NCBI GenBank assembly: GCA_026395675.1
Contig: JAPLYF010000050.1
Coordinates: forward strand, 1 to 18,611
DNA length: 18,611 bases
Source of the DNA: Candidatus Parcubacteria bacterium
GTDB taxonomy: Bacteria > Patescibacteriota > Patescibacteriia > CAIXNZ01
Reading direction: 5' to 3'
The notes below the pieces were generated by a model that saw only the letters and a program-made list of their open reading frames with translations, did not search any database and had not been told where the DNA came from. Below, piece by piece: positions 11,725 to 18,004 of this stretch. The number at the start of each line of letters is the position of its first letter. Positions within the stretch are counted from its first letter, which is position 1. The translations under genes and the position numbers were made by a program.

Positions 11725-11993
11725 TTTTTCTCCTCCTTAGCACCTTGTGCTTTAGTTTTGTCTTTCTTTCTTGCCATAATAATAATAAGAATTGAACTTC
11801 CTATTAGGACAAAATGAAAAATTATCATCATGATGCCCATTAGTGGATCCTGCAAAAAAAATGTAAATATTGAATCATCCCCACGTAGAAATGATTCTAA
11901 TTCACTAATGTCAAACATGAGAAGCAAAACAGTAGACGAAAGTACGGCACCTCCTCCTAGAACTGATTCAATGTCCGGGTCTTCTTTACTCAT
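11721..11993 (-). CDS. Membrane protein with two helices and a basic tail (90 aa)
   Basis: Starts MSKEDPDIESVLGGGAVLSS, preceded by AAGGAG (about 7 nt before the ATG at 11993) and the promoter at 12042-12070. Two hydrophobic helices (about 13-30, GGAVLSSTVLLLMFDI, and about 50-72, GIMMIIFHFVLIGSSILIII) are separated by an acidic loop and followed by a highly charged tail (ARKKDKTKAQGAKEEKK) that should be cytoplasmic. No family recognised. It is coupled to the anchored protein downstream by an ATGA overlap; together they look like a small membrane complex. Confidence 0.75.
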   Translation of the reverse strand: MSKEDPDIESVLGGGAVLSSTVLLLMFDISELESFLRGDDSIFTFFLQDPLMGIMMIIFHFVLIGSSILIIIMARKKDKTKAQGAKEEKK

Positions 11994-12041
11994 TTTTTTC
12001 TCCTTTAATTTAATTTTTCAAGGTTCTATCTTGAATATTAA

Positions 12042-12070
12042 ATAATAGCAAACTAATCTTATATTGTCAA
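12042..12070 (-). promoter_or_regulatory. Promoter of the membrane-protein operon
   Basis: Minus strand: TTGACA (12070-12065), 17-bp spacer, extended -10 TGC-TATTAT (12047-12042). Confidence 0.8.
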
Positions 12071-12140
12071 TAATATTACACTATTTTTATACCTAAAATT
12101 AGTCATTTTAGCCAAATTATTATTATTTTTATCAAAAATA

Positions 12141-12169
12141 TTGACAAATTGAGTAGGATTTGCTATACT
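12141..12169 (+). promoter_or_regulatory. Near-consensus promoter upstream of the TrmB-family gene
   Basis: TTGACA (12141-12146), 17-bp spacer, extended -10 TGC-TATACT (12164-12169). It is among the best promoters in the window. Expected start near 12176, about 18 nt before the nested hairpin at 12194-12287. Confidence 0.82.
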
Positions 12170-12193
12170 AAAATTACACTAGATAAAACGGAA

Positions 12194-12287
12194 CAAAAAC
12201 GCCCTTAACATTATAGCGGACTTTAGTCCGCGATTTACCCAATTAAAACGGCCACTAAAGTGGCCTATAAAATACAGGGCGTTTTTG
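12194..12287 (+). promoter_or_regulatory. Nested hairpin with U run between promoter and TrmB gene: attenuator or small RNA
   Basis: Outer 12-bp stem CAAAAACGCCCT (12194-12205) / AGGGCGTTTTTG (12276-12287). Two perfect 16-nt palindromes sit in its loop: GCGGACTTTAGTCCGC (12216-12231) and GGCCACTAAAGTGGCC (12250-12265). Read from the promoter at 12141-12169 it forms a terminator with five U about 110 nt into the transcript and 45 nt before the ATG of the regulator. Either most transcripts stop here (attenuation or a ~110-nt RNA), or the regulator is expressed only by read-through. Confidence 0.6.
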
Positions 12288-12331
12288 CCAAATCTCATAA
12301 TTCAGATATCAGAATTCATAATTCTAAACAT

Positions 12332-13069
12332 ATGGATGAAAAATTATCAACATTACTCCAAAACATTGGCTTTACTGAAAAAGAAGCCCTGGTTTATCTT
12401 TCCCTGATGGAATTAGGCAGTGGAACAGTAAGCCAGATTGCCCAAAGAGCCAAGCTCAAAAGGTCAATAATTTACATTATTTTAGAAGGCCTGATTAAGC
12501 GCGGCCATGTTTCAGAAATGCCAGAAACAAAAATCAGCCGCTATATTGCGGTTGATCCGACTAAAATCCTGTCTGATTTAAAAAATAAAGTTATTGATTT
12601 AAAAAACCTACTTCCTTCTCTTTTAGCTATTTACAATAAACCGGCCTGGAAACCAAAAATTAATTATTTTGAAGGCAAAGAAGGCGTGGCCAGTGTTTAC
12701 CGTTATATTGAAAATGTTAAAGAAGCTTATTTTATTACTTCAACTGGCCGAATTGCTGAACATTTGCCAGAAGAAGTAGAAGCTTGGATAACAGATAAAT
12801 TAGCTAAATCTGTCCCTTTGGTAGGTAAACATTTACTTTCCAATACTGAAATGGATCGTGATTTTGCCAAAAGATTAAAAGGCACCAAACAACAAATTAA
12901 ATTTTTACCTAAAGGACTAACCGTAGATATGGATATATCAATTTATGAAAACAAAGTTGCCCTTACTTCTTTAGAAGAGCATCTCTTTATAGTAGTTATT
13001 GAATCAAAGGCTCTTTATAATTCCATGAAAACAATTTTTGATTTGCTGTGGGAACAGGGAGTGAAATAA
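12332..13069 (+). CDS. TrmB-family transcriptional regulator
   Basis: A 245-residue protein that starts MDEKLSTLLQNIGFTEKEAL. The first ~75 residues are the winged helix-turn-helix of the TrmB family (EALVYLSLMELGSGTVSQIA, then QRAKLKRSIIYIILEGLIKR with the wing GHVSEMPETKISRYIAVDP). A ~30-residue helix follows (SDLKNKVIDLKNLLPSLLAI), then a C-terminal effector-like domain (about 115-245) with few recognisable residues. TrmB relatives control sugar and other metabolic genes, mostly in archaea, but the ligand here is unknown. I chose the ATG at 12332 over the in-frame ATG at 12260, because the extra 24 residues would be encoded by the 3' side of the upstream hairpin and lack family character. 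No SD. Confidence 0.87.
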   Translation: MDEKLSTLLQNIGFTEKEALVYLSLMELGSGTVSQIAQRAKLKRSIIYIILEGLIKRGHVSEMPETKISRYIAVDPTKILSDLKNKVIDLKNLLPSLLAIYNKPAWKPKINYFEGKEGVASVYRYIENVKEAYFITSTGRIAEHLPEEVEAWITDKLAKSVPLVGKHLLSNTEMDRDFAKRLKGTKQQIKFLPKGLTVDMDISIYENKVALTSLEEHLFIVVIESKALYNSMKTIFDLLWEQGVK

Positions 13070-13156
13070 AAAAACAGCATTGTTTAACCGTAGGGGCAGG
13101 TTTTAAACCTGCCCCTACATAACATATTAAATTATACGCACAATGCTGATTTTTTT
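13070..13156. terminator. Bidirectional terminator shared by TrmB gene and uvrA, with a palindrome in its loop
   Basis: Outer stem CAGCATTG (13075-13082) / CAATGCTG (13141-13148) with A and T runs on both sides. Inside is a 14-bp hairpin GTAGGGGCAGGTTT (13090-13103) / AAACCTGCCCCTAC (13105-13118). It abuts the stop codon of the TrmB gene, and its T run overlaps the stop of uvrA from the other side. Confidence 0.82.
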
Positions 13157-16013
13157 ATTTCACTAATTTTTTCAAAAATTGTCCGGTATAACTTTTTTTG
13201 ACCTTAACAATATCCTTTGGCGTGCCTTGGGCTATAATATAACCGCCTTTATCCCCGCCTTCTGGCCCCATATCAATCACCCAGTCAGCTGATTTGATTA
13301 CATCTAAATTATGCTCAATTATTAAAACCGTATTGCCTTTATCCACCAATTTCTGTAAAACAGCCAGCAAGCGATTAATATCATCAAAATGTAAGCCAGT
13401 TGTTGGCTCATCTAAAATATATAAAGTTCTACCAGTTGCCCTACGTGAAAGTTCAGTGGCCAGTTTAACTCTTTGCGCTTCTCCGCCTGACAAAGTCGTG
13501 GCTGGCTGACCAAGTTTTAAGTAGCCCAAACCCACATCATATAAAATCATGAGTTTTTCAGCAATGATTGGAATATCAGCAAAAAATCTTTTGGCTTCCT
13601 CAACTGGCATATCCAGAATATCAGCGATATTTTTGCCTTTATAATGGATTTCCAAGGCCTCTTTAACATAACGCTTACCATGGCATTCCTCGCATTCAAC
13701 ATAGACATCGGGTAAAAACTGCATTTCAATTTTAACCAAACCTTCGCCAGCGCAGGTTTCGCAACGACCACCCACCACATTAAAACTAAATTTGCCAGCA
13801 TCAAACCCGCGCATCTTGGCTTCGGGAATTTGAGTGAATAAATCCCTGATATAAGTAAAAACGCTAGTGTAAGTGGCGGGATTTGATCTCGGCGTGCGGC
13901 CAATTGGCGATTGATCAACGGTAATGACTTTATCTAAATTATTAATGCCTATAATTTCTTTGTGTTCCAGCGGCTGTTCTTTGGCTCTGTAAAAATGTTT
14001 TGCTAAAGCACGCGACAAAATATCAGTAACCAAAGATGATTTGCCTGAACCGGAAACGCCGCTGACCGCGATGAATTTGCCCAGCGGAAATTTAATATCA
14101 ATATTTTTCAGATTATTAGCAGTCGCTCCTTTGACCATGACAAATTTATTATTGCCCTTTCTATAATTCTTTCTTGCTTCGATCTTATATTTTCCAGACA
14201 AATAAAGGCCAGTTAAGGATTCCTTATTTTTCTTAATTTTTTCCATTGGCCCAATATCAACTATCTGCCCGCCGTATTCACCCGCACCAGGTCCAATATC
14301 AATAATAATATCAGCTGCTTCCATAATGGCCTTATCATGCTCAACCACAAGCACTGTATTACCCATATCGCGCAACTTTTTCAAGGTATTAATTAACCTC
14401 TGATTATCCCGCTGATGCAAGCCGATTGATGGCTCATCCAAAACATAAATTATCTCTGTTAAAGACGAGGAAATTTGTTTGGCTAAACGGATTCTCTGCG
14501 CTTCACCACCAGCCAAAGTCGTAGCGCTGCGATCCAGAGTCAGATAATCCAAAGATACCTCAATCAAATATACCAGGCGTTTTTTTATCTCCCTGATTAA
14601 TTGCTCGGCTATTTTATAATCCTTTTCCGACAAAGCATATTTGCCTTTTTTTTCTTTAGAATCTTTTTCAACTAGAGCAAAAAAATCAAACAAACTTTTC
14701 AGATCCAGATTCACTAAATCAGCAATATTATTATCCAAAACCGTGACTGCTAAACTTTCCGGTTTTAATCTCTTGCCTTTACACTCTGGGCAAATTATCT
14801 CCCTCATATAATCTTCTATTTCTTTCTGAACATAATCAGAATCTGTCTCTTTATATTTTTTTTCCAAAAAAGGAATAATGCCCTCATATCTGAATTTTCT
14901 GCCGCCAAGGTCGTATTCCTGCTCTCCCGTGCCATATAAAATTAAATTCAAATCTTCTTTATTCATTTTATTGACCGGCTTATCCAAAGGCACCTGATGC
15001 GTTTTAGCTGCCGTCTCAATAATCCTGTGTTGCTGCGGCTGATTTGAAGTTAAGCGTGACCAAACTTTTATTGCCCCTTGTTCAATGGTCAGACGAGGGT
15101 TAAAAACAACCAATTCTGGATCGATTTCTAAGTTCATGCCCAAGCCCATGCATTTGGTACAGGCGCCAAAGGGAGAATTAAAAGAAAAACTGCGTAATTC
15201 AATTTCCGGAAGATTCACATCGCATTTGGGGCAATGCAAATGCTGAGAAAAAATTATTTGCACATTATTATCTTTGCGCAGAATTTTCACCATGCCATTG
15301 CTCAAATCCAAGGCGGTTTTAACTGCCAAATATAACGGGCTCTGAGTTAATTTTTCTGGTCTGGTTTTTTCCACAAAAACATGATCAATCACCACGTCTA
15401 AATCATGTTCTTTATCCTCATCCATGATCATATTTTCCATATCCTTCATGCTGTAAATTTTTCCATCTAGTTGCAGCTGGTAAAAATTGGCTTTTTTCAT
15501 TTTTTTAATCAAATGTTCAAGATTACCTTTTTTATTAATGACAATCGGGGCTAAAACAGTTATGCGGGTCTGTTTGGGCAGTTCTAAAATTTTTTCAATT
15601 ATTTGTTCGGCGCCCAATTTTTGAATTTTTTGGCCGCAAACCGGACAATGGAGGATGCCGATTCTGGCAAATAAAAGACGGAGATAATCATAAATCTCCG
15701 TAATCGTACCCACGGTTGAACGCGGATTATTGGAAGTGGATTTTTGGTCAATGGCAATAACCGGTGAAAGACCCTCAATCTGATCCACATCCGGCTTATC
15801 CATCACGCCAATAAACTGTCGAGCATAAGATGACAAGCTTTCCACATATTGGCGCTGGCCTTCGGCAAAAATCGTGTCAAAAGCCAAAGAAGATTTGCCA
15901 GAACCTGAAAGTCCGGTAATGACCACGAATTTATTTTTGGGAATTTCAACATTAATGTTTTTTAAATTGTGGACTCTGGCACCCTTGATGATGATCTTGT
16001 CTTTTTTGACCAT
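13155..16013 (-). CDS. uvrA: Excinuclease ABC subunit A
   Basis: Damage-recognition ATPase of nucleotide excision repair; works as a dimer with UvrB. The 952-residue product has the full family layout: first Walker A GLSGSGKSS (34-42), then the FAEGQRQYVESLSSYARQF stretch that is typical of UvrA. Cys pairs follow (CPVCG, CPKCD with CTKCMG, CPECKGKR), then the ABC signature LAGGEAQRIRLA and LDEPSIGLHQRD. The second half has Walker A GVSGSGKSS (about 650), the CETCAGEG / CEECHGKRY zinc module, LSGGEAQRVKLA and LDEPTTGLHF. It looks complete. Own promoter with an overlapping palindrome (16127-16139), ~100-nt leader, no SD. It converges with the TrmB gene. Confidence 0.98.
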   Translation of the reverse strand: MVKKDKIIIKGARVHNLKNINVEIPKNKFVVITGLSGSGKSSLAFDTIFAEGQRQYVESLSSYARQFIGVMDKPDVDQIEGLSPVIAIDQKSTSNNPRSTVGTITEIYDYLRLLFARIGILHCPVCGQKIQKLGAEQIIEKILELPKQTRITVLAPIVINKKGNLEHLIKKMKKANFYQLQLDGKIYSMKDMENMIMDEDKEHDLDVVIDHVFVEKTRPEKLTQSPLYLAVKTALDLSNGMVKILRKDNNVQIIFSQHLHCPKCDVNLPEIELRSFSFNSPFGACTKCMGLGMNLEIDPELVVFNPRLTIEQGAIKVWSRLTSNQPQQHRIIETAAKTHQVPLDKPVNKMNKEDLNLILYGTGEQEYDLGGRKFRYEGIIPFLEKKYKETDSDYVQKEIEDYMREIICPECKGKRLKPESLAVTVLDNNIADLVNLDLKSLFDFFALVEKDSKEKKGKYALSEKDYKIAEQLIREIKKRLVYLIEVSLDYLTLDRSATTLAGGEAQRIRLAKQISSSLTEIIYVLDEPSIGLHQRDNQRLINTLKKLRDMGNTVLVVEHDKAIMEAADIIIDIGPGAGEYGGQIVDIGPMEKIKKNKESLTGLYLSGKYKIEARKNYRKGNNKFVMVKGATANNLKNIDIKFPLGKFIAVSGVSGSGKSSLVTDILSRALAKHFYRAKEQPLEHKEIIGINNLDKVITVDQSPIGRTPRSNPATYTSVFTYIRDLFTQIPEAKMRGFDAGKFSFNVVGGRCETCAGEGLVKIEMQFLPDVYVECEECHGKRYVKEALEIHYKGKNIADILDMPVEEAKRFFADIPIIAEKLMILYDVGLGYLKLGQPATTLSGGEAQRVKLATELSRRATGRTLYILDEPTTGLHFDDINRLLAVLQKLVDKGNTVLIIEHNLDVIKSADWVIDMGPEGGDKGGYIIAQGTPKDIVKVKKSYTGQFLKKLVK

Positions 16014-16114
16014 AAGAAATTTATTTTAGTTTTTTTAATAATTCCAAACGCCGAATTGCGAATTATAAATTTTAGATTTCAGAGTTCGGAATTCAAATAG
16101 CACGAATTAGTGAC

Positions 16115-16143
16115 ATTGTAACACGGCCAGATAATCTGGTCAA
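16115..16143 (-). promoter_or_regulatory. uvrA promoter with a palindromic operator candidate
   Basis: Minus strand: TTGACC (16143-16138), 17-bp spacer, TACAAT (16120-16115). The perfect palindrome CCAGAT-T-ATCTGG (16139-16127) fills most of the spacer and overlaps the -35. The sequence is unlike the known LexA boxes, but the place is where a repressor would act. Confidence 0.75.
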
Positions 16144-16180
16144 GGACCAAACCCTGAGCTGAAAAAATTAAAATATTAAA

Positions 16181-16209
16181 ATAAAAATCCCCGCAATGGT
16201 GCAGGGATT
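16181..16209 (-). terminator. Terminator of the HTH gene
   Basis: Minus strand: AATCCCTGC (16209-16201), loop ACCATT, GCGGGGATT (16194-16186), then TTTTATTTT; nine pairs with one G-T. Confidence 0.85.
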
Positions 16210-16222
16210 GGTCTCAAAAAGT

Positions 16223-16678
16223 TTAGATTAAATCCGCCAGTTTTTCCGGCGTTAAATCGCACAGGAATTTTTCCAGCTTATCTTCTTTGCCGCGGGCTTG
16301 AAGTAATTCCCGGGCCTTAGCCAAGCCGACCCTTTGGATCAAGATGTCCAAGACATCCTTTGGCTCCGGAGTTTTTGCCGGGCTGGGACTTTTGGCGCTC
16401 TTTACCTTGACGATTTTCTCGCCATTTATCAAGTGGCAATTCCAAAATTTGATCAGGCCATTGGCAACCGAGGTATACATATATTTATGGCTTTTTTTCC
16501 CATTGACCCAGGCGCATTTTAGAGTGAAAAGGGCGGCTTTAGTTAAGCCAGTTTCCTCAGCCATCTGATCATGGCTGAGGCCCAGGTTTTCCCTGAGCGT
16601 AAAAACTTTTTTGGCTAAAACCTTGGCCTCTTCAGCTTTCGGACCTTTTAAGTAACGATCCATTCTTCTTCTGGCCAT
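16223..16678 (-). CDS. Helix-turn-helix DNA-binding protein (151 aa)
   Basis: Starts MARRRMDRYLKGPKAEEAKV. I chose the ATG at 16678 because AGGAGG lies 8 nt upstream; the in-frame GTG at 16687 overlaps the SD itself. Residues about 25-53 look like an XRE-type helix-turn-helix (LRENLGLSHDQMAEETGLTK). A Trp/Tyr/Lys-rich segment follows (GKKSHKYMYTSVANGLIKFW), then a Pro/Ser/Lys linker (SAKSPSPAKTPEPKD) and a C-terminal helical domain (LIQRVGLAKARELLQARGKE). It is probably a regulator; the target is unknown. Strong promoter, ~110-nt leader and own terminator. Base composition is clearly higher in G+C than in the uvrA neighbour. Confidence 0.8.
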   Translation of the reverse strand: MARRRMDRYLKGPKAEEAKVLAKKVFTLRENLGLSHDQMAEETGLTKAALFTLKCAWVNGKKSHKYMYTSVANGLIKFWNCHLINGEKIVKVKSAKSPSPAKTPEPKDVLDILIQRVGLAKARELLQARGKEDKLEKFLCDLTPEKLADLI

Positions 16679-16793
16679 TGTTATCACCTCCTAAGTGACA
16701 GGTTAATATTGCGAGGAGTTGTCATGATTCTTTTGAAATCATTGACTCACTCTTACTTATTGGCTCCTACTGGAACCATTGTTTTAATAAAAT

Positions 16794-16822
16794 ATCTTAT
16801 CACAATAAAAAAATCTTGTCAA
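16794..16822 (-). promoter_or_regulatory. Promoter and structured leader of the HTH gene
   Basis: Minus strand: TTGACA (16822-16817), 17-bp spacer, -10 TAAGAT (16799-16794) with extended TG. The leader has hairpins TGGTTCC/GGAGCCA (16778-16761) and ATGATT/AATCAT (16742-16724). Near the SD, CTCCT (about 16718-16714) can pair with AGGAG of the SD, or TGACA can pair with TGTCA around it; these two foldings exclude each other. Confidence 0.7.
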
Positions 16823-16850
16823 GAAAACGAATGTACAAAATGGGAAAAAT

Positions 16851-16941
16851 AAAAACGCCTTGTCATTCCGAATGAACGTGAGGAATCTATTACATCGATG
16901 TAATAGATCCTTCGCAATGCTCTGGATGACAAGGCGTTTTT
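16851..16941 (-). terminator. porB terminator with palindromic repeat in its loop
   Basis: Outer 16-bp stem AAAAACGCCTTGTCAT (16851-16866) / ATGACAAGGCGTTTTT (16926-16941). Its minus-strand end has a run of T and it begins in the stop codon of porB. Nested inside is a perfect 24-nt palindrome (16885-16908, ATCTATTACATC and its complement). The right flank 16905-16929 belongs to the same repeat family as 1771-1795 and 8436-8460. Confidence 0.82.
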
Positions 16942-17839
16942 ATCTCAAATTATATTTCTTGATATTCTCATCGCAAATCTTTTGCAAGACCCCAAGTTGC
17001 TCTTTGCCTCGCGGATCCTTAAACAAATGTTTAAATCTTGCGTGGTGTTTTAAATATTCCTCAACTAGTGGTGTATTTTGCGGCACTTTCATAGCATTAA
17101 CTAATTCACCATTTATAAATTCCAAAACCGGAAAAAATCCTGTCTTCTGCGCCAGTTTTCCCAATTCAATGGCCATATTATCTTCAATACCCCAACCCGG
17201 CACACACGGAGTTAATATATGTATGAATTTTGACCCTTCAAATTCTAAAGTTTTTTTCACTTTGCGTTTAATATCTTCAATATAGCCAGAAGTTGAAGTT
17301 GCTACATAAGGCACATTGTGCGCCAAAGCAATTTCCAGCATATTCTTTTTATATAATATGTTACCTAATGAATTTTTGCCTGGCCAGGAGGTGCGCGTAA
17401 ATGCATCATGCGGCGTGGCGCCAGAGGCCTGATAGCCAGTATTGGAGTAAACTTCAGTGTCATAACATACATATAATATGTTGTCACCTCGCTCCCACAT
17501 GCCGGAAATTAAACCTAAGCCAATATCAAAAGTAGAGCCATCACCGCCCTGAACCAGCACCTTTACTTTTTTATCTAAACCTTTTTGTTTTAAGGCAGCT
17601 AAGATACCAGTGCCGACTGCTGATGGGTTTTCAAATAAAGAATGAATCCAAGGTACTTTCCACGAAGAAGTCGGGTGCTTGGAAGTTGTCACTTCTAAAC
17701 AACCCGTGGCATTGGCAATAATCGTATTTTTACCACAAGCATCAATAACATGCCGCGCCGCAATCAACTGCCCGCAACCCGGACAAGCTGTATGGCCTGG
17801 ATTAAGTAAATGATTAAAAGGATTTTTATATGTTGGCAT
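16940..17839 (-). CDS. porB: Pyruvate:ferredoxin oxidoreductase, beta subunit
   Basis: Carries the thiamine diphosphate and a [4Fe-4S] cluster; with PorA, gamma and delta subunits it converts pyruvate and CoA to acetyl-CoA, CO2 and reduced ferredoxin. The 299-residue product has the cluster ligands in the family positions (CPGC: C19 and C22; TGCLEV: C47; TPCVPGW: C212). It also has the TPP-binding GGDGSTFDIGLG (98-109) and the YSNTGYQASGATP block (131-143). Length and layout are normal. It follows porA, but a 165-nt AT-rich spacer with no gene separates them. No SD (a GGCGGTGA lies too far from the ATG). Confidence 0.94.
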   Translation of the reverse strand: MPTYKNPFNHLLNPGHTACPGCGQLIAARHVIDACGKNTIIANATGCLEVTTSKHPTSSWKVPWIHSLFENPSAVGTGILAALKQKGLDKKVKVLVQGGDGSTFDIGLGLISGMWERGDNILYVCYDTEVYSNTGYQASGATPHDAFTRTSWPGKNSLGNILYKKNMLEIALAHNVPYVATSTSGYIEDIKRKVKKTLEFEGSKFIHILTPCVPGWGIEDNMAIELGKLAQKTGFFPVLEFINGELVNAMKVPQNTPLVEEYLKHHARFKHLFKDPRGKEQLGVLQKICDENIKKYNLR

Positions 17840-18004
17840 ATTTTATATTTATATCACCGCCTCGCGGGGCTAACAATTGTTTAATGACTAATTACCAATT
17901 TTTAATTTTCAATCAATGACTAAATGCAATAATGAATTAATTTAGAAATTAAATCATTAAAGATTAATTAAAAATTTAAAATTAAAAATTAAAAATTAAA
18001 CCGC
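17840..18004. other. AT-rich repeated spacer between porA and porB
   Basis: No gene. The part next to porA is a chain of AATTAAAAATT-like units (about 17935-18000); the part next to porB contains CCTCGCGGGG. Subunit genes of one enzyme are usually packed tightly, so the spacer is unusual. No clear promoter for porB was found in it. Confidence 0.6.

Noticed and set aside
12260..12331. Earlier in-frame ATG of the TrmB-family gene
   Set aside because: The 24 extra residues are encoded by the 3' side of the nested hairpin and a repeat word; the family domain begins right after the ATG at 12332.
16679..16687. GTG start for the HTH gene
   Set aside because: The GTG overlaps the AGGAGG; the ATG at 16678 is correctly spaced from it.
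1754..16941. Dispersed palindromes as a CRISPR array
   Set aside because: Copies are far apart, differ in sequence, have no regular spacers, and no cas gene is present.
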